From: Nocardia otitidiscaviarum NBRC 14405
Lineage (GTDB): Bacteria; Actinomycetota; Actinomycetes; Mycobacteriales; Mycobacteriaceae
Assembly: GCF_000308635.1 (NCBI RefSeq)
Contig: NZ_BAGD01000076.1
Span: 1 to 52,894, forward strand
DNA: 52,894 nt
Direction: 5' to 3'
This document shows positions 44,899 through 52,894 of this stretch, in pieces. Both the position numbers and the translations under genes were made by a program. Every line of letters begins with the position of its first letter. Within the stretch, counting starts at the first letter, position 1. Below the pieces are notes generated by a model that was not told the DNA's origin, searched no databases, and was given only the letters and a program-made list of their open reading frames with translations.

Positions 44899-45669
44899 GT
44901 GGTCGAACCACAGGTGGCCATTGCGGGGTACCTCCGGGAGCGCCGCGAGGCATCGGGTCTCACTCGCGCCGAACTGGCCCGCCGCGCCGGGGTGTCCGCC
45001 GCGCTCATCCAGAAGCTCGAACAGGGCACCCGACCACCCACGTCCACGGCGCTCGGCGCGCTGTTCGACGTGCTACAGGTACCGGAGGTGTATCGGGCCT
45101 ACGCCGTCGAGGTGCTGCAACCCACCGCGGCCGTCCCGACCGGCCCGGCGCCCCGGCCCACCCCGGTAGAACTCGACTTCTTGCACAGCCTGCCGCATCC
45201 CGCCTGCTACCACCTAGCACCCACGCTGGACCTGATCGCCGCGAACGACGCGTATACGCGGGCGTTTCCGGGACAGGAGCCGGGCACCAACATCATGACC
45301 TGGATGCTGCTGGACCCGCGCGCCCGCCTGGTCCTCGAGGACTGGGAGCGGGAGGCGCACATCATGGTCCAGTCCTTCCGGCACATGGCCCCGGGACTCA
45401 CGCCGCCGGAACGCATCGCGGAGGTCACCCGGCAGTGCGAGGGGTCCCCGGACTGGGAGCGGCTGTGGTCGACCGATATTCCGCCCGCCGCGATGAACTG
45501 GCGACCGGTCCGCATCCGCCCGCCCGAGGGCGGCGACTGGACGCCCATGCACGTGCAGGTGTTGCGCTGCGATCTGCCGCGCCGGGGGTGGTGGCTGTAT
45601 TCGATGGTCCCATCGCGGAGGCGTCACGATAGCCACGGACACGTTGACCGATACACCATGTCTCACTAA
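44899..45669 (+). CDS. XRE regulator with MmyB-like ligand-binding domain
   Basis: 256 residues. The Cro/C1 helix-turn-helix is at about residues 5-60 (VAIAGYLRERREASGLTRAELARRAGVSAALIQKLEQGTRPP). The C-terminal MmyB-type PAS-like domain (LDFLHSLPHPACYHLAPTLDLIAANDAYTRAF ... VLEDWEREAHIMVQSFR) often binds fatty acid-like ligands. GTG 44899 has GGAGG 9 bases upstream; GTG 44869 is an alternative. The last 25 residues cover the promoter of the following oxygenase operon, and the gene is on the same strand, suggesting it controls that operon. Confidence 0.85.
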   Translation: MVEPQVAIAGYLRERREASGLTRAELARRAGVSAALIQKLEQGTRPPTSTALGALFDVLQVPEVYRAYAVEVLQPTAAVPTGPAPRPTPVELDFLHSLPHPACYHLAPTLDLIAANDAYTRAFPGQEPGTNIMTWMLLDPRARLVLEDWEREAHIMVQSFRHMAPGLTPPERIAEVTRQCEGSPDWERLWSTDIPPAAMNWRPVRIRPPEGGDWTPMHVQVLRCDLPRRGWWLYSMVPSRRRHDSHGHVDRYTMSH

Positions 45670-45695
45670 CCTGTGTATGTAACGGCTTGTATCGG
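45644..45695 (+). promoter_or_regulatory. Promoter with flanking dyad for the AurF-like/BVMO operon
   Basis: TTGACC (45644-45649), a 17-base spacer and TAACCT (45667-45672) form a good promoter inside the 3' end of the regulator gene. CCGATACA (45648-45655) and its inverse TGTATCGG (45688-45695) flank it, one on the -35 side and one after the start region, a plausible operator pair. Confidence 0.6.
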
Positions 45696-45719
45696 AAACT
45701 TCGAGTTCGGAGAGCTGTC

Positions 45720-46619
45720 ATGGGCAATGAGGCCACCCTTCTCCCCCACGATTCCTTCGCGCAGCGCCTGCTGAGCGGATCGGCGAAGAAGTCCTACGAC
45801 CCGGTGGTGGACCTGGATTGGGACGCCCCGCTCGACCCCGAGAAATTCTTCCTGCCACCCGAGGTCGTGTCGCTCTACGGCACCGAACTCTGGGAGGCGC
45901 TGAGCCCGGCGCAGCGCCGCGAACTGTCCCGCCAGGAGTTGGCCAATGTGCTGTCGGTCGGGATCTGGTTCGAGAACCTGCTCAACCGCCTGCTGCTGCG
46001 CGAACTCATGAACGGCGACCCCACCTCCCGGCAGTCGCACTACACCCTCACCGAGATGGGTGACGAATGCCGTCACATGATGATGTTCGGCAAACTCGTC
46101 GACCGCATCGAGGCCCGCCCGTACTGGCCCAATGCCGGTGGGCGGGTGGTGATCTCCGGCTTGCAGCTGTTCCTGCGCGGGTCCATGGTGTGGGTGGGCG
46201 CGCTGGTGGGCGAGGAGATCTTCGACGCCGTGCAGCGCCGCACCCTCGACGATCCCGAACTGCAACCGCTGGTGGCACGGGCCATGCGGGTGCACGTCAC
46301 CGAGGAGGCGCGGCATATCGGATTCGCCCGCGACGCCCTGGCGCGACGGGTCGGCTCCATGTCGAAGGCCGAACTCGCCTACACCCGGCTGTGTGTCGCG
46401 GTGGCCGCGCCGCTGTTCGTCCATCTGCTGACCAATCGGCACATGTACGAGCGGGCCGGACTGGACGGGCGCGCCGCCCGTCGGATCGCCCGCGAGAACC
46501 CGTACGCCAAGCGCACGCTCGGCGCGGGCGCGGCGAACCTGGCCGGATTCCTGGACAAGTACGGGCTCATCGGCCCGATCGGCAAGGCGATCTGGCGACG
46601 CCGGGGGCTGATGGCATGA
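45720..46619 (+). CDS. AurF-like diiron oxygenase
   Basis: 299 residues, AurF/p-aminobenzoate N-oxygenase family. All seven diiron ligand positions are recognisable: Glu85 (WFENLL), Glu116 and His119 (DECRHMMMF), a Glu at 165/166 (VGEEIFD), and His192, Glu196 and His199 (HVTEEARHIGF). AurF-type enzymes oxidise aromatic amines to nitro compounds, and relatives do other N-oxygenations or hydroxylations. ATG 45720 is chosen; the upstream in-frame part covers the promoter. It overlaps the next gene by ATGA. The substrate is unknown. Confidence 0.87.
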   Translation: MGNEATLLPHDSFAQRLLSGSAKKSYDPVVDLDWDAPLDPEKFFLPPEVVSLYGTELWEALSPAQRRELSRQELANVLSVGIWFENLLNRLLLRELMNGDPTSRQSHYTLTEMGDECRHMMMFGKLVDRIEARPYWPNAGGRVVISGLQLFLRGSMVWVGALVGEEIFDAVQRRTLDDPELQPLVARAMRVHVTEEARHIGFARDALARRVGSMSKAELAYTRLCVAVAAPLFVHLLTNRHMYERAGLDGRAARRIARENPYAKRTLGAGAANLAGFLDKYGLIGPIGKAIWRRRGLMA

Positions 46620-48385
46620 GCGAACCCGAAATCGTCATCGTCGGTGCGGGTTTCGGGGGTATCGGCACCGCCATCGAACTGCGGCGGGCCGGATTCGAGG
46701 ATTTCGTCATCCTGGAGAAGTCGGCCGAGGTCGGCGGAACCTGGTGGGAGAACACCTATCCCGGCTGCGCCTGCGATGTCATGTCACTGCTCTACTCGTT
46801 CTCCTACGCGCCCAATCGGGAGTGGACGCGGCTGTTCGCCCGCCAGGACGAGATCCTCGACTACCTGAAACGCACCGTGGACCGGTTCGGGCTGCGCGAG
46901 CGGCTGTGGCTGCGCGCCGAGGTGACGGCCCTGGATTTCGACGACGACGCCGACCGCTGGGAGGTGCGCCTCGCCGATGGGACACGGTTCCGGCCGCGGT
47001 TCGTGGTGCTGGCGGCCGGGCCGCTGCACGTACCCGCCGTCCCCGACTTTCCGGGGCGGGACACGTTCGGCGGCAAGAGTTTTCACTCCGCGCGCTGGGA
47101 CCACGACTTCGATCCCGCCGGGCAGCGCATCGCGGTGATCGGCACCGGTGCCAGTGCGGTGCAGTTCGTGCCGGAGATCGCACGCGCCGCCGCCCGTGTG
47201 TCGGTGTTCCAGCGCACCCCGCACTGGGTGATCCCGAAACCGGATCGGGCGCTGTCGACGTGGGAGCGGCGGATGTTCCGGCTGGTACCGGGGACCCAGC
47301 GGCTGTACCGCTGGGTCACCTACTGGGGTTACGAGTCGTCGATCGTGGGCTTCCTGCGGCCGGAGGTCATGCGGCGGTTCGAGTTCCTGGCGCGCGGGCA
47401 CCTGCGCCGCCAGGTGCGCGATCCCGAGCTGCGGCGGCGGCTCACCCCCGCGTACCGCCTGGGCTGCAAGCGGATCCTGGTGTCCGACGACTACTACCCC
47501 GCGCTCCAGCGGGAGAACGTCGAATTGGTGACCGAGCCGATCGACCGGATCGACCCGACCGGTATCACCACGGCCGACGGGGTGCACCGGGAGTTCGACG
47601 CCATCGTCTACGGCACCGGGTTCCAGGTCGCCGACCGGTTCGCCGAGCAGCATGTGGTGGGCGCGAACGGTCGTTCCCTGCGCGACGCATGGCAGGGCGG
47701 AATGGAAGCGTTCCTCGGGGTCGCCGTGCACGGCTTCCCCAATCTGTTCCTCATCATGGGACCGAATTCCGGCGGCGGCAATCAGTCCATCGTGTTCATG
47801 ATCGAGGCGCAGGCCCGCTATATCCGGCAGTGCCTGGAGTCGGCGCGGCGCACCGGCAGCACGCGGGTGGAGGTGCGGGCCGGGACCCAGCACGAGTTCA
47901 ACCGCAGGATCCAGGCGAAACTGGCGGGCACCGTATGGAATTCGGGCGGCTGCGACAGCTGGTATCTCGACGAGCACGGGGTGAACCGGGCGGCGTGGCC
48001 GGGATCCAGCGTCTCCTACTGGCGCACGCTGCGCCGCCCGAATCCCGGGCATTTCGATCTCACCGTGCCCGCCGATCGCGAACCGGCGCACGAGTATTCG
48101 GGTCCCGCCGTACTGGACGCACCCGGAATGGAGCTGCCGGTGACCGTCACACTCGGCGGCTATCCGGATCCGATCGACGGGCGGTATCACTGGTACGGGC
48201 GGATCAGCGCCACCCCGGGGACGGAATTGCCCGACCCCGGCCGGGCCCGGGTATATCTGGCGCTGCCCGGGCGCGAGCCGGTGCCCGCCCGACTCGAGGA
48301 ACGGGATCCTTGGGGAAATCTGCGCATCGCCGGGACGGGCGAACCGCCGTTTCCGCTGGAACCGGTGGCGGCCGAGCACATCTGA
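46616..48385 (+). CDS. Baeyer-Villiger-type flavin monooxygenase with C-terminal DUF4873 domain
   Basis: 589 residues. FAD motif GAGFGG (10-15) and NADPH motif GTGASA (176-181) are present. The BVMO fingerprint F-x-G-x3-H-x3-W-D is exact (residues 151-162). TYPGCACDVMSLLYSFSYAP is also typical of class B monooxygenases. From about residue 492 a DUF4873-like domain is fused (LPVTVTLGGYPDPIDGRYHWYGR). It acts with NADPH and O2 on a ketone, aldehyde, N or S substrate. It is coupled to the AurF-like gene by ATGA. It is followed by the convergent arsC-like gene. Confidence 0.9.
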   Translation: MSEPEIVIVGAGFGGIGTAIELRRAGFEDFVILEKSAEVGGTWWENTYPGCACDVMSLLYSFSYAPNREWTRLFARQDEILDYLKRTVDRFGLRERLWLRAEVTALDFDDDADRWEVRLADGTRFRPRFVVLAAGPLHVPAVPDFPGRDTFGGKSFHSARWDHDFDPAGQRIAVIGTGASAVQFVPEIARAAARVSVFQRTPHWVIPKPDRALSTWERRMFRLVPGTQRLYRWVTYWGYESSIVGFLRPEVMRRFEFLARGHLRRQVRDPELRRRLTPAYRLGCKRILVSDDYYPALQRENVELVTEPIDRIDPTGITTADGVHREFDAIVYGTGFQVADRFAEQHVVGANGRSLRDAWQGGMEAFLGVAVHGFPNLFLIMGPNSGGGNQSIVFMIEAQARYIRQCLESARRTGSTRVEVRAGTQHEFNRRIQAKLAGTVWNSGGCDSWYLDEHGVNRAAWPGSSVSYWRTLRRPNPGHFDLTVPADREPAHEYSGPAVLDAPGMELPVTVTLGGYPDPIDGRYHWYGRISATPGTELPDPGRARVYLALPGREPVPARLEERDPWGNLRIAGTGEPPFPLEPVAAEHI

Positions 48386-48439
48386 CCGGCACCCGCCTCG
48401 GCAACGGCGCGCGGCCCGGCTAGCGCGACAGCCCCGCCG

Positions 48440-48808
48440 TCAGAGCAGCGTGGTGAGCGAGTCCTCGTCGCGGGCGACGACGGCGCGACCGTCGGCGGTC
48501 AGCACGATCGGGCGCTGGATCAGCCGCGGATGCTCGGCCAGGGCGGCGATCCAGCGGTCACGGTCGGCGGGAGTACGGCCCCAGCTCGAGACGCCGAGTT
48601 CCTTCGCCTGCGCCTCGGTGGTGCGGGTGATGTCCCACGGTTCCAGGCCGAGTTTCGCCAGCACCGCGCGAAGCTCCGCCACGGTGGGCGGATTGTCGAG
48701 GTACCGGCGTTCCACGTAATCGCCGCCGGCGGCATCGAGCACCGCCTTCGCCGCCCGGCTCTTCGAGCACTGCGGGTTGTGCCAGATCTCGGTCTGTTCG
48801 GATGCCAT
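48440..48808 (-). CDS. ArsC/Spx-family protein, probable arsenate reductase
   Basis: 122 residues, thioredoxin-like ArsC family. The active-site motif HNPQCSKSRAAK (residues 10-21) carries the catalytic Cys, and RRYLDNPPTVAELRAVL and the LIQRPIV segment with its conserved Arg are present. No other ars gene lies here, so it may be a stand-alone arsenate reductase or a related thiol protein. It starts at ATG 48808, 22 bases after the large hypothetical gene. The two are on the same strand. Confidence 0.85.
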   Translation of the reverse strand: MASEQTEIWHNPQCSKSRAAKAVLDAAGGDYVERRYLDNPPTVAELRAVLAKLGLEPWDITRTTEAQAKELGVSSWGRTPADRDRWIAALAEHPRLIQRPIVLTADGRAVVARDEDSLTTLL

Positions 48809-48816
48809 GGGTCCCG

Positions 48817-48822
48817 AGCCTA
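48817..48822 (-). promoter_or_regulatory. -10 element TAGGCT for the ArsC-like gene
   Basis: On the minus strand TAGGCT is followed by 8 bases and then ATG 48808; it lies in the 22-base gap after the upstream gene. Confidence 0.4.
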
Positions 48823-48830
48823 ACCGGTGC

Positions 48831-51143
48831 TCACAGCCAGTCCACCACCCAGCGGTAGGGGCGCATCCAGTACAGCGGGCCGGGCGGGACCGGGTGGCCC
48901 CAGCGCTGCTCGGCGTGCTGCACGGCGGCCAGCGCCGGCGGGGGCGGGGTGCCTTCGAAGATCTCGTGGATGTGGCGACGCCAGGTGTTGAGCATGGGGC
49001 CGATCGCGTCGGGGTCCTGCGCGAAGGCGAAATCGAGGCAGCGCGACATCAGGGCGTCGACGGCGTTCGCGGAGGTGATCGGGTCGCCGGTGCCCAGCGA
49101 ATGCAGGAACGCCTCGATGAGCGCGTAGGCGACGGCGTCGTGGACGGAGGTCTGGCCGTTCTCCAGCGCCCAGATGCCCAGATAGGTCGGGCCGCTGTTG
49201 TCGGTCCACACCGCGTGCGCCTCCGCCACCCGATCGTCGAAGATGAGCGCGGTCAGCAGCCCCAGCACCGATTTCGCCATGATGAGCGGATCGGGCTGTC
49301 CGGCCTCCAGCGCGTCGTCGATCAGTGCACGGAACGCGGAGGCGGCCAATTGCGCCCGGCCCGCCGCCAGCAGCGCGTCGGCGGTCTCCCCGCCCGCGCA
49401 CTGATCGGCGGGGGGCTGCTTGGGTCCATCGGCCGGGAGCGCCGCGTCCTGCGGGGCCGGGGCCGCGACCGTGTTCATGTCGAGCAGCATGGTGGAGGGG
49501 TCGGTGGGCGGCGGAAGAGCCGCCGAGAACGGCCGAGCCGGGACCGGTTCCCCGAATGCGTTCTCCGGCGCGGCGAATTCGTCGAACGACACGTCCGCGG
49601 CGGAACCGGCCAACTGGCCGAACGGTGGAATCAGGTTCGACGAGCCGGGATCGGCGAACGGGGCGTCGGCGCGCTCGCCGCGAGTGGGCAGCGGCGGCAG
49701 TCCCGACGGTGCGCCGACGTCCGGTATGGGCGAGTCGGCATCCAGCGGTGATCGCCCGGACCTGCGCCGACCGGGCAGCGGCGGCAGTCCGGAGATATCC
49801 GGCTCCGCGGTATCCCCGCTCGGGAATCCCCCACCGTCCGCCCCTGCCGGTTTCGGCAGCCCGCGACGGTCCGCTTCGGGAGCCAGGTCCGTATCGGGCA
49901 CAAGCGAAAACCCCCCGCTGTCCCGCCCCGACAGTGGCGGTAGCCCCCCGGCCTCCCGAACAGGTAACGATGGCAGTCCCCCACCGCGCCCCGGCAATGG
50001 CGGCAAGCCACCCGGATCCTCCTCCGGCGTCGGCGGCAGGTTACCGGCGGAACGTTCCGCCGATGGGGACGGAATCCGAGCCTCCCGGTCCAGCACCGGC
50101 GGCGGGCCCCCGGCGTGGCGGCCCGGCAGCGGCGGCAGGCTCCCGACCTCCTGGTCCGGCAGTGACAGTGCAGCGTCGGCGTCCGATTCGGGCAGCGGCG
50201 GCGAGGTCTCGGCGTGTCGGCCCGACGGCGTGGTGAGCCCGCCGCCGTCCCGTTCCGGTGGAAGCGGCTCCGCGGCACGACGGTTCGGCAGTGCGGGACG
50301 TTCGTCGGCCGCGCCGCTGCTCACGGTCGGCAGACCCAGCGGGTCGAGGTCCGGGGCGGCCGGGTCGGCGGCGGCGAAGGGGGCCTTGCCCGGTGCGAGC
50401 AGGTCCGGGCCGGATGCCGCGTCCGCTGCGGCGCCGTCCGGGAACGGCGGGTCGGCGGGCAGCTGCTCACCGGTGCCGTGAACTCCGGCGATGCGGTCCT
50501 TGATGGCGGGCGCGCTGTCGAGGTATTCGCGTGCCTCCCGGGCGAATTCGTTGTCCACGCCGGTCAGCCAGTCGCGACCGGCCCACAGAATGTCGAACAC
50601 GTCCCCGCCGACCTGGTGTTCCACGGCGGCGCACAGTGCGTAGTACCCGTAGGAGCGGTAGTCGTCGAACCCCTCCCCCTCGCGTACCAACAGCACCGCG
50701 TACGGAGTGGCGAGATCGTGCCTTTCGATGTCCCCGAGCAGGGTGCAGGCGGTCATGGCCGCCATCAGCACCTCGTTCTCCGCCCCGAGCTGGCGGCGAA
50801 TCGCGATGCACTTGTCCGCCATGGATACCGCCACATCGGCCCGGTCCAGCTGCGTGGCCGCCTCCACGGCCATGGAGTACATGGTCGCCATGCTCCCGGC
50901 CGGGATATCGGCCGCGAATCGCGCGGGACCGCTCTCCGCGATGCGTAGCGCCTGCGCGAAATCCGCGGCGGCGAAGGCGGCTCGGAAGCGGTAGGACACG
51001 ATCCAGCCGTAGTCCTTCGGGTCGGGTTGGTCCAGCAGCGAGTCGTCGAACGCGGTGAGCCGCTCCAGCGCCTCCACCGCCTGTCCCTGGTCCAACATGC
51101 CGCTCGCCTCGTTCATCACTGCGACGAACGCCTCTCGATCCAT
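48831..51143 (-). CDS. 770-residue protein with proline-rich repeat core, unknown function
   Basis: Three parts are visible. Residues 1-220 are helical and TPR-like (MLDQGQAVEALERLTAFDD, FAQALRIAESGPARFAADI). Residues about 225-560 are low-complexity with repeated GGLPPLPGR, GGLPSLPVR and GNLPPTPEE-type units. Residues 565-770 are again helical (LLAAGRAQLAASAFRALIDDALE, NTWRRHIHEIFEGTPPPPALAAVQHAEQRWG). There is no signal peptide or membrane helix. ATG 51143 has GGGAAGG 6 bases upstream; the longer frame to 51404 is not family-like. The two helical domains could be scaffolds joined by a disordered linker. Function is not known. Confidence 0.75.
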   Translation of the reverse strand: MDREAFVAVMNEASGMLDQGQAVEALERLTAFDDSLLDQPDPKDYGWIVSYRFRAAFAAADFAQALRIAESGPARFAADIPAGSMATMYSMAVEAATQLDRADVAVSMADKCIAIRRQLGAENEVLMAAMTACTLLGDIERHDLATPYAVLLVREGEGFDDYRSYGYYALCAAVEHQVGGDVFDILWAGRDWLTGVDNEFAREAREYLDSAPAIKDRIAGVHGTGEQLPADPPFPDGAAADAASGPDLLAPGKAPFAAADPAAPDLDPLGLPTVSSGAADERPALPNRRAAEPLPPERDGGGLTTPSGRHAETSPPLPESDADAALSLPDQEVGSLPPLPGRHAGGPPPVLDREARIPSPSAERSAGNLPPTPEEDPGGLPPLPGRGGGLPSLPVREAGGLPPLSGRDSGGFSLVPDTDLAPEADRRGLPKPAGADGGGFPSGDTAEPDISGLPPLPGRRRSGRSPLDADSPIPDVGAPSGLPPLPTRGERADAPFADPGSSNLIPPFGQLAGSAADVSFDEFAAPENAFGEPVPARPFSAALPPPTDPSTMLLDMNTVAAPAPQDAALPADGPKQPPADQCAGGETADALLAAGRAQLAASAFRALIDDALEAGQPDPLIMAKSVLGLLTALIFDDRVAEAHAVWTDNSGPTYLGIWALENGQTSVHDAVAYALIEAFLHSLGTGDPITSANAVDALMSRCLDFAFAQDPDAIGPMLNTWRRHIHEIFEGTPPPPALAAVQHAEQRWGHPVPPGPLYWMRPYRWVVDWL

Positions 51144-51571
51144 GATCGCCTTCCCGAATGATCCAAACACTGGATCGTATGCCGCGGCCCCGGATCGGCG
51201 TGGCCGGTGAGGGGAATCCCACAGTGCCAACACCATTGGCATCACTCCCACCGTCCCCGCCTGTGCCGTAACCACACTCGCTGGGTCTACGAATCCAGTA
51301 TCCGCATCCCCACCGACACCACCACGGCACACCTCACCCCAAACCTGTTTCCGCTGCGTAAAAGATCGATCCGAGTGCCCGACGCACGATCGGGCGCGGA
51401 CCACGGCTCCGCCGAACGCGCAGCATCTCGCTGCGCGCCATCGCCGCAGGCGGTGGAGGGATCCGAGCGAATGGGAGGGGAACTGCCGGATTGCCCGCGA
51501 ACCGTGGTTCCCATCTCTCGAAAACGACGATTTCGGTTCGCGGATTCGCTACGAGAACACCCGCGCGACCG
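51144..51571. other. Intergenic region upstream of the 770-residue protein gene
   Basis: About 430 bases before the mini-ORF promoter. Open frames exist in several directions but have poor protein character and no ribosome sites. No tRNA or hairpin was recognised. Confidence 0.45.
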
Positions 51572-51577
51572 TAGCGT
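51572..51577 (+). promoter_or_regulatory. -10 element TAGCGT for the mini-ORF
   Basis: TAGCGT is followed by 6 bases and then ATG 51584, the leaderless spacing seen elsewhere in the window. Confidence 0.5.
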
Positions 51578-51583
51578 GAGGGT

Positions 51584-51652
51584 ATGAGTGGGGTAGGCGC
51601 GGGGATCCGCCGGGCGTGCTGGTGCACCCGACGCGCCGGGAGCGACGCATGA
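51584..51652 (+). CDS. 22-residue leaderless upstream ORF overlapping a small protein gene
   Basis: A start codon (ATG 51584) directly after a leaderless-type -10 begins a 22-codon frame whose TGA overlaps the ATG of the next gene (ATGA at 51649-51652). The peptide is Gly/Arg-rich and contains a CWC triplet. This looks like a translated leader coupled to the downstream gene; two cysteines suggest, weakly, the cysteine-responsive leaders described in mycobacteria. Confidence 0.5.
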   Translation: MSGVGAGIRRACWCTRRAGSDA

Positions 51653-51867
51653 TCGGAGACGAGACGGAACGCCGCAATGGCCGAGACGGCGGTCCGATCT
51701 CCTTTCAGCACCGCGACGACGGCATCTGGCCGGTCGGCGACGACGGCTGGCCGCTGACCGTCGAGCAGGTCGCTGAGCTCGACAGCGATGGACGGGACAC
51801 CCGTGAGCTGCTCGGTCATATGGGTGAGATTGTGGATGTCGAGCCGGAGTCGGTGGAGGACATCTGA
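51649..51867 (+). CDS. Small acidic protein, unknown function
   Basis: 72 residues starting MIGDETERRNGRDGG, with an acidic C-terminus (IVDVEPESVEDI) and an aromatic GIWPVGDDGWPLT segment. GGGAG lies 6 bases upstream of ATG 51649. The frame has the GC3 bias of a real gene while opposing frames do not look like proteins. No membrane helix or signal is present. It overlaps a 22-residue upstream frame and stands alone, so it is a hypothetical protein. Confidence 0.6.
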   Translation: MIGDETERRNGRDGGPISFQHRDDGIWPVGDDGWPLTVEQVAELDSDGRDTRELLGHMGEIVDVEPESVEDI

Positions 51868-52176
51868 TTTCCGTGTCACGGACGGGTCTTCGTCCTGGTC
51901 GGGGTGGGATGCCGAGGTGTTGTGTTCGGTCGAGCCAATGTGCTGGGACTGGCAAGGAACATGGGTGGGCCGATACGTCGCGCACGTATGTCACTTCGGC
52001 ATTCGAGGCCAGCGCGAGTAGTTGGGTGTTGCCGTAGAGATTTCAAAGATGAGTGTGGTGGCGTTGGGTGCCTTACCTGGCTTTCGCTGACGCCGGGGTG
52101 GGTGCCGCGCGCGTCTATCCCAGCCCACGGACTGGCTGGGGTTGCGTTCTCGAGATGGGCCTTGTGTGGGGTCTGG
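51868..52176. other. Region between small protein and HNH gene, no gene recognised
   Basis: 309 bases of slightly lower GC than the surroundings. Open frames on both strands have no recognisable domain or ribosome site, and no repeat or tRNA was noticed. Confidence 0.45.
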
Positions 52177-52894
52177 CTATTGGCGTAAGTGATCGCCTCG
52201 GGTCGGGTCCGGGCGTTGGGTGCGGTGATCTGTCGACGGCCGGTCGTGAGGGCCGGTGGGTCGTTGATCGGCTGTTCGGTGGTCGCGGTGACGGTGACCG
52301 GGCCGGTCGAGATGGTCGGCACCGTGCCGGGTCGCGGTATCGGTGAGCCACTGCTCCGGGTGATGGTGCAGATTCACCCGGGGGACCCGTGCCGGATCGA
52401 TGCGGGTCGGGGGTGCCCACGCGACACGACCCGGATACCGGCCGCTACCGACACCGCGTCCGAGGGTGGCCCACCCGGTCGGATCCTCGACATCCTCGGG
52501 GATCTGGGCGTGGCAGCGGTCGCACACCAGGGTGAGGTTGTCGATATCGGTACGACCACCCCGCAACCACGGCACCATATGATGCACCGCACACAACGTC
52601 GCCGGAGCCTCACACCCCGGGCGGGTACAACCCCGATCGGCGGCGATACACGCCAACCGCTGCCACGACGACGCCAGGCGATACCTCCCCCGCCCCAAAT
52701 GCAACGGCAGTCCTTTGCCGTCGAACAACATCAACAACGGGTAGCTACCCTCGGCCATCCGCAACGCGTCGGGGATCGACATCACCGACCCCGACGCGGT
52801 GTGGGCGTATCCGGTTCCGGCCTGCAGGTCGGTGAGACTCATCGTCAACACCACCGACACCGGCACACCCCGATGACTCCCGAGATTCTCCGGA
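52177..52894 (-). CDS. 13E12/DUF222-type HNH endonuclease-like protein, 5' end cut by window edge
   Basis: The visible 238 codons form the C-terminal part. The HNH motif region runs CTRPGCEAPATLCAVHHMVPWLRGG, then IDNLTLVCDRCHAQI, with the zinc-binding Cys and catalytic His residues intact. The upstream DUF222-type segment (VVLTMSLTDLQAGTGYA, GRYRLASSWQRLACIAADRG) is also present. A Pro/Arg/His-rich tail of about 90 residues follows. The frame stays open to the end of the window, so the start lies outside. Such proteins are repetitive in Nocardia and mycobacterial genomes and are often mobile. Confidence 0.85.
   Translation of the reverse strand, partial: PENLGSHRGVPVSVVLTMSLTDLQAGTGYAHTASGSVMSIPDALRMAEGSYPLLMLFDGKGLPLHLGRGRYRLASSWQRLACIAADRGCTRPGCEAPATLCAVHHMVPWLRGGRTDIDNLTLVCDRCHAQIPEDVEDPTGWATLGRGVGSGRYPGRVAWAPPTRIDPARVPRVNLHHHPEQWLTDTATRHGADHLDRPGHRHRDHRTADQRPTGPHDRPSTDHRTQRPDPTRGDHLRQ

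Noticed and set aside
49600..50300. CRISPR-like regularity
   Set aside because: It is a coding repeat of proline-rich units with varying spacing, not conserved repeats separated by unique spacers.
51334..51879. 181-codon minus-strand frame across the mini-ORF region
   Set aside because: No ribosome site and poor composition; the opposing small protein has a ribosome site, GC3 bias and a plausible leader.
52177..52894. Insertion sequence or prophage at the right end
   Set aside because: Only a 13E12-type HNH protein is seen; no transposase, terminal repeats or phage genes are visible before the window ends.

Overview
The window is high-GC actinobacterial chromosome. The content points to the Corynebacteriales and most probably to Nocardia or a close relative. 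It carries a bacterial proteasome with Pup, Dop, PafA and PafBC. It also has mycobacterial-type synteny (pepE, 5'-3' exonuclease, DUF4333 protein, helY, tatC, tatA, pafC, pafB, pafA, prcA, prcB, pup, dop), a cobalamin cluster arranged partly as in M. tuberculosis (cobN / cobG-cobH-cobIJ / cobK ... cobL-SDR / F420-type PPOX enzyme), and a 13E12-type HNH protein. The genus is inferred from gene content, not from a search.

Layout. 1-8.6 kb: TetR regulator (cut by the left edge), a tldD-tldE pair, a trypsin/PDZ protease, then three small regulated modules: XRE regulator / methionine aminopeptidase, PadR regulator / glyoxalase-fold protein, and two facing PPOX-fold F420-type enzymes. 8.7-9.5 kb: an exported glycine-zipper protein. 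9.5-23.6 kb: cobalamin genes. cobN lies behind a B12 riboswitch, cobG, cobH and cobIJ run the other way, and cobK and cobL are separated by an insertion of regulatory and exported-protein genes, with no cobM. 23.7-40 kb: PhoU-like protein and the pepE-to-dop block with Tat translocase, helicase, PafBC and the pupylation/proteasome genes. 40.2-44.8 kb: DUF418 membrane protein, CPA2 antiporter, two TetR regulators and an F420-type nitroreductase-fold enzyme. 44.9-48.4 kb: XRE/MmyB-type regulator followed by a two-gene operon of an AurF-like diiron oxygenase and a Baeyer-Villiger-type flavoprotein with a C-terminal DUF4873. 48.4-52.9 kb: ArsC-like protein, a 770-residue protein with a proline-rich repeat core, a tiny upstream reading frame overlapping a 72-residue protein, and an HNH protein cut by the right edge.

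Two patterns run through the window. First, many transcription units begin with TANNNT 6-10 bases before an ATG or GTG, as expected for leaderless actinobacterial mRNAs, and this fixes several start codons. Second, small regulator/enzyme pairs have duplicated palindromes around their promoters (XRE-MAP, PadR-VOC, ArsR-ABM, TetR-F420 enzyme), so the operators can be read directly.

The least familiar parts are the AurF-like/BVMO operon with its own dyad-flanked promoter, the 51.58-51.87 kb leaderless mini-ORF overlapping a small protein, the two paralogous exported glycine-zipper proteins (one overlapping cobK by CTGA), and the two paralogous two-helix membrane proteins beside cobalamin genes.
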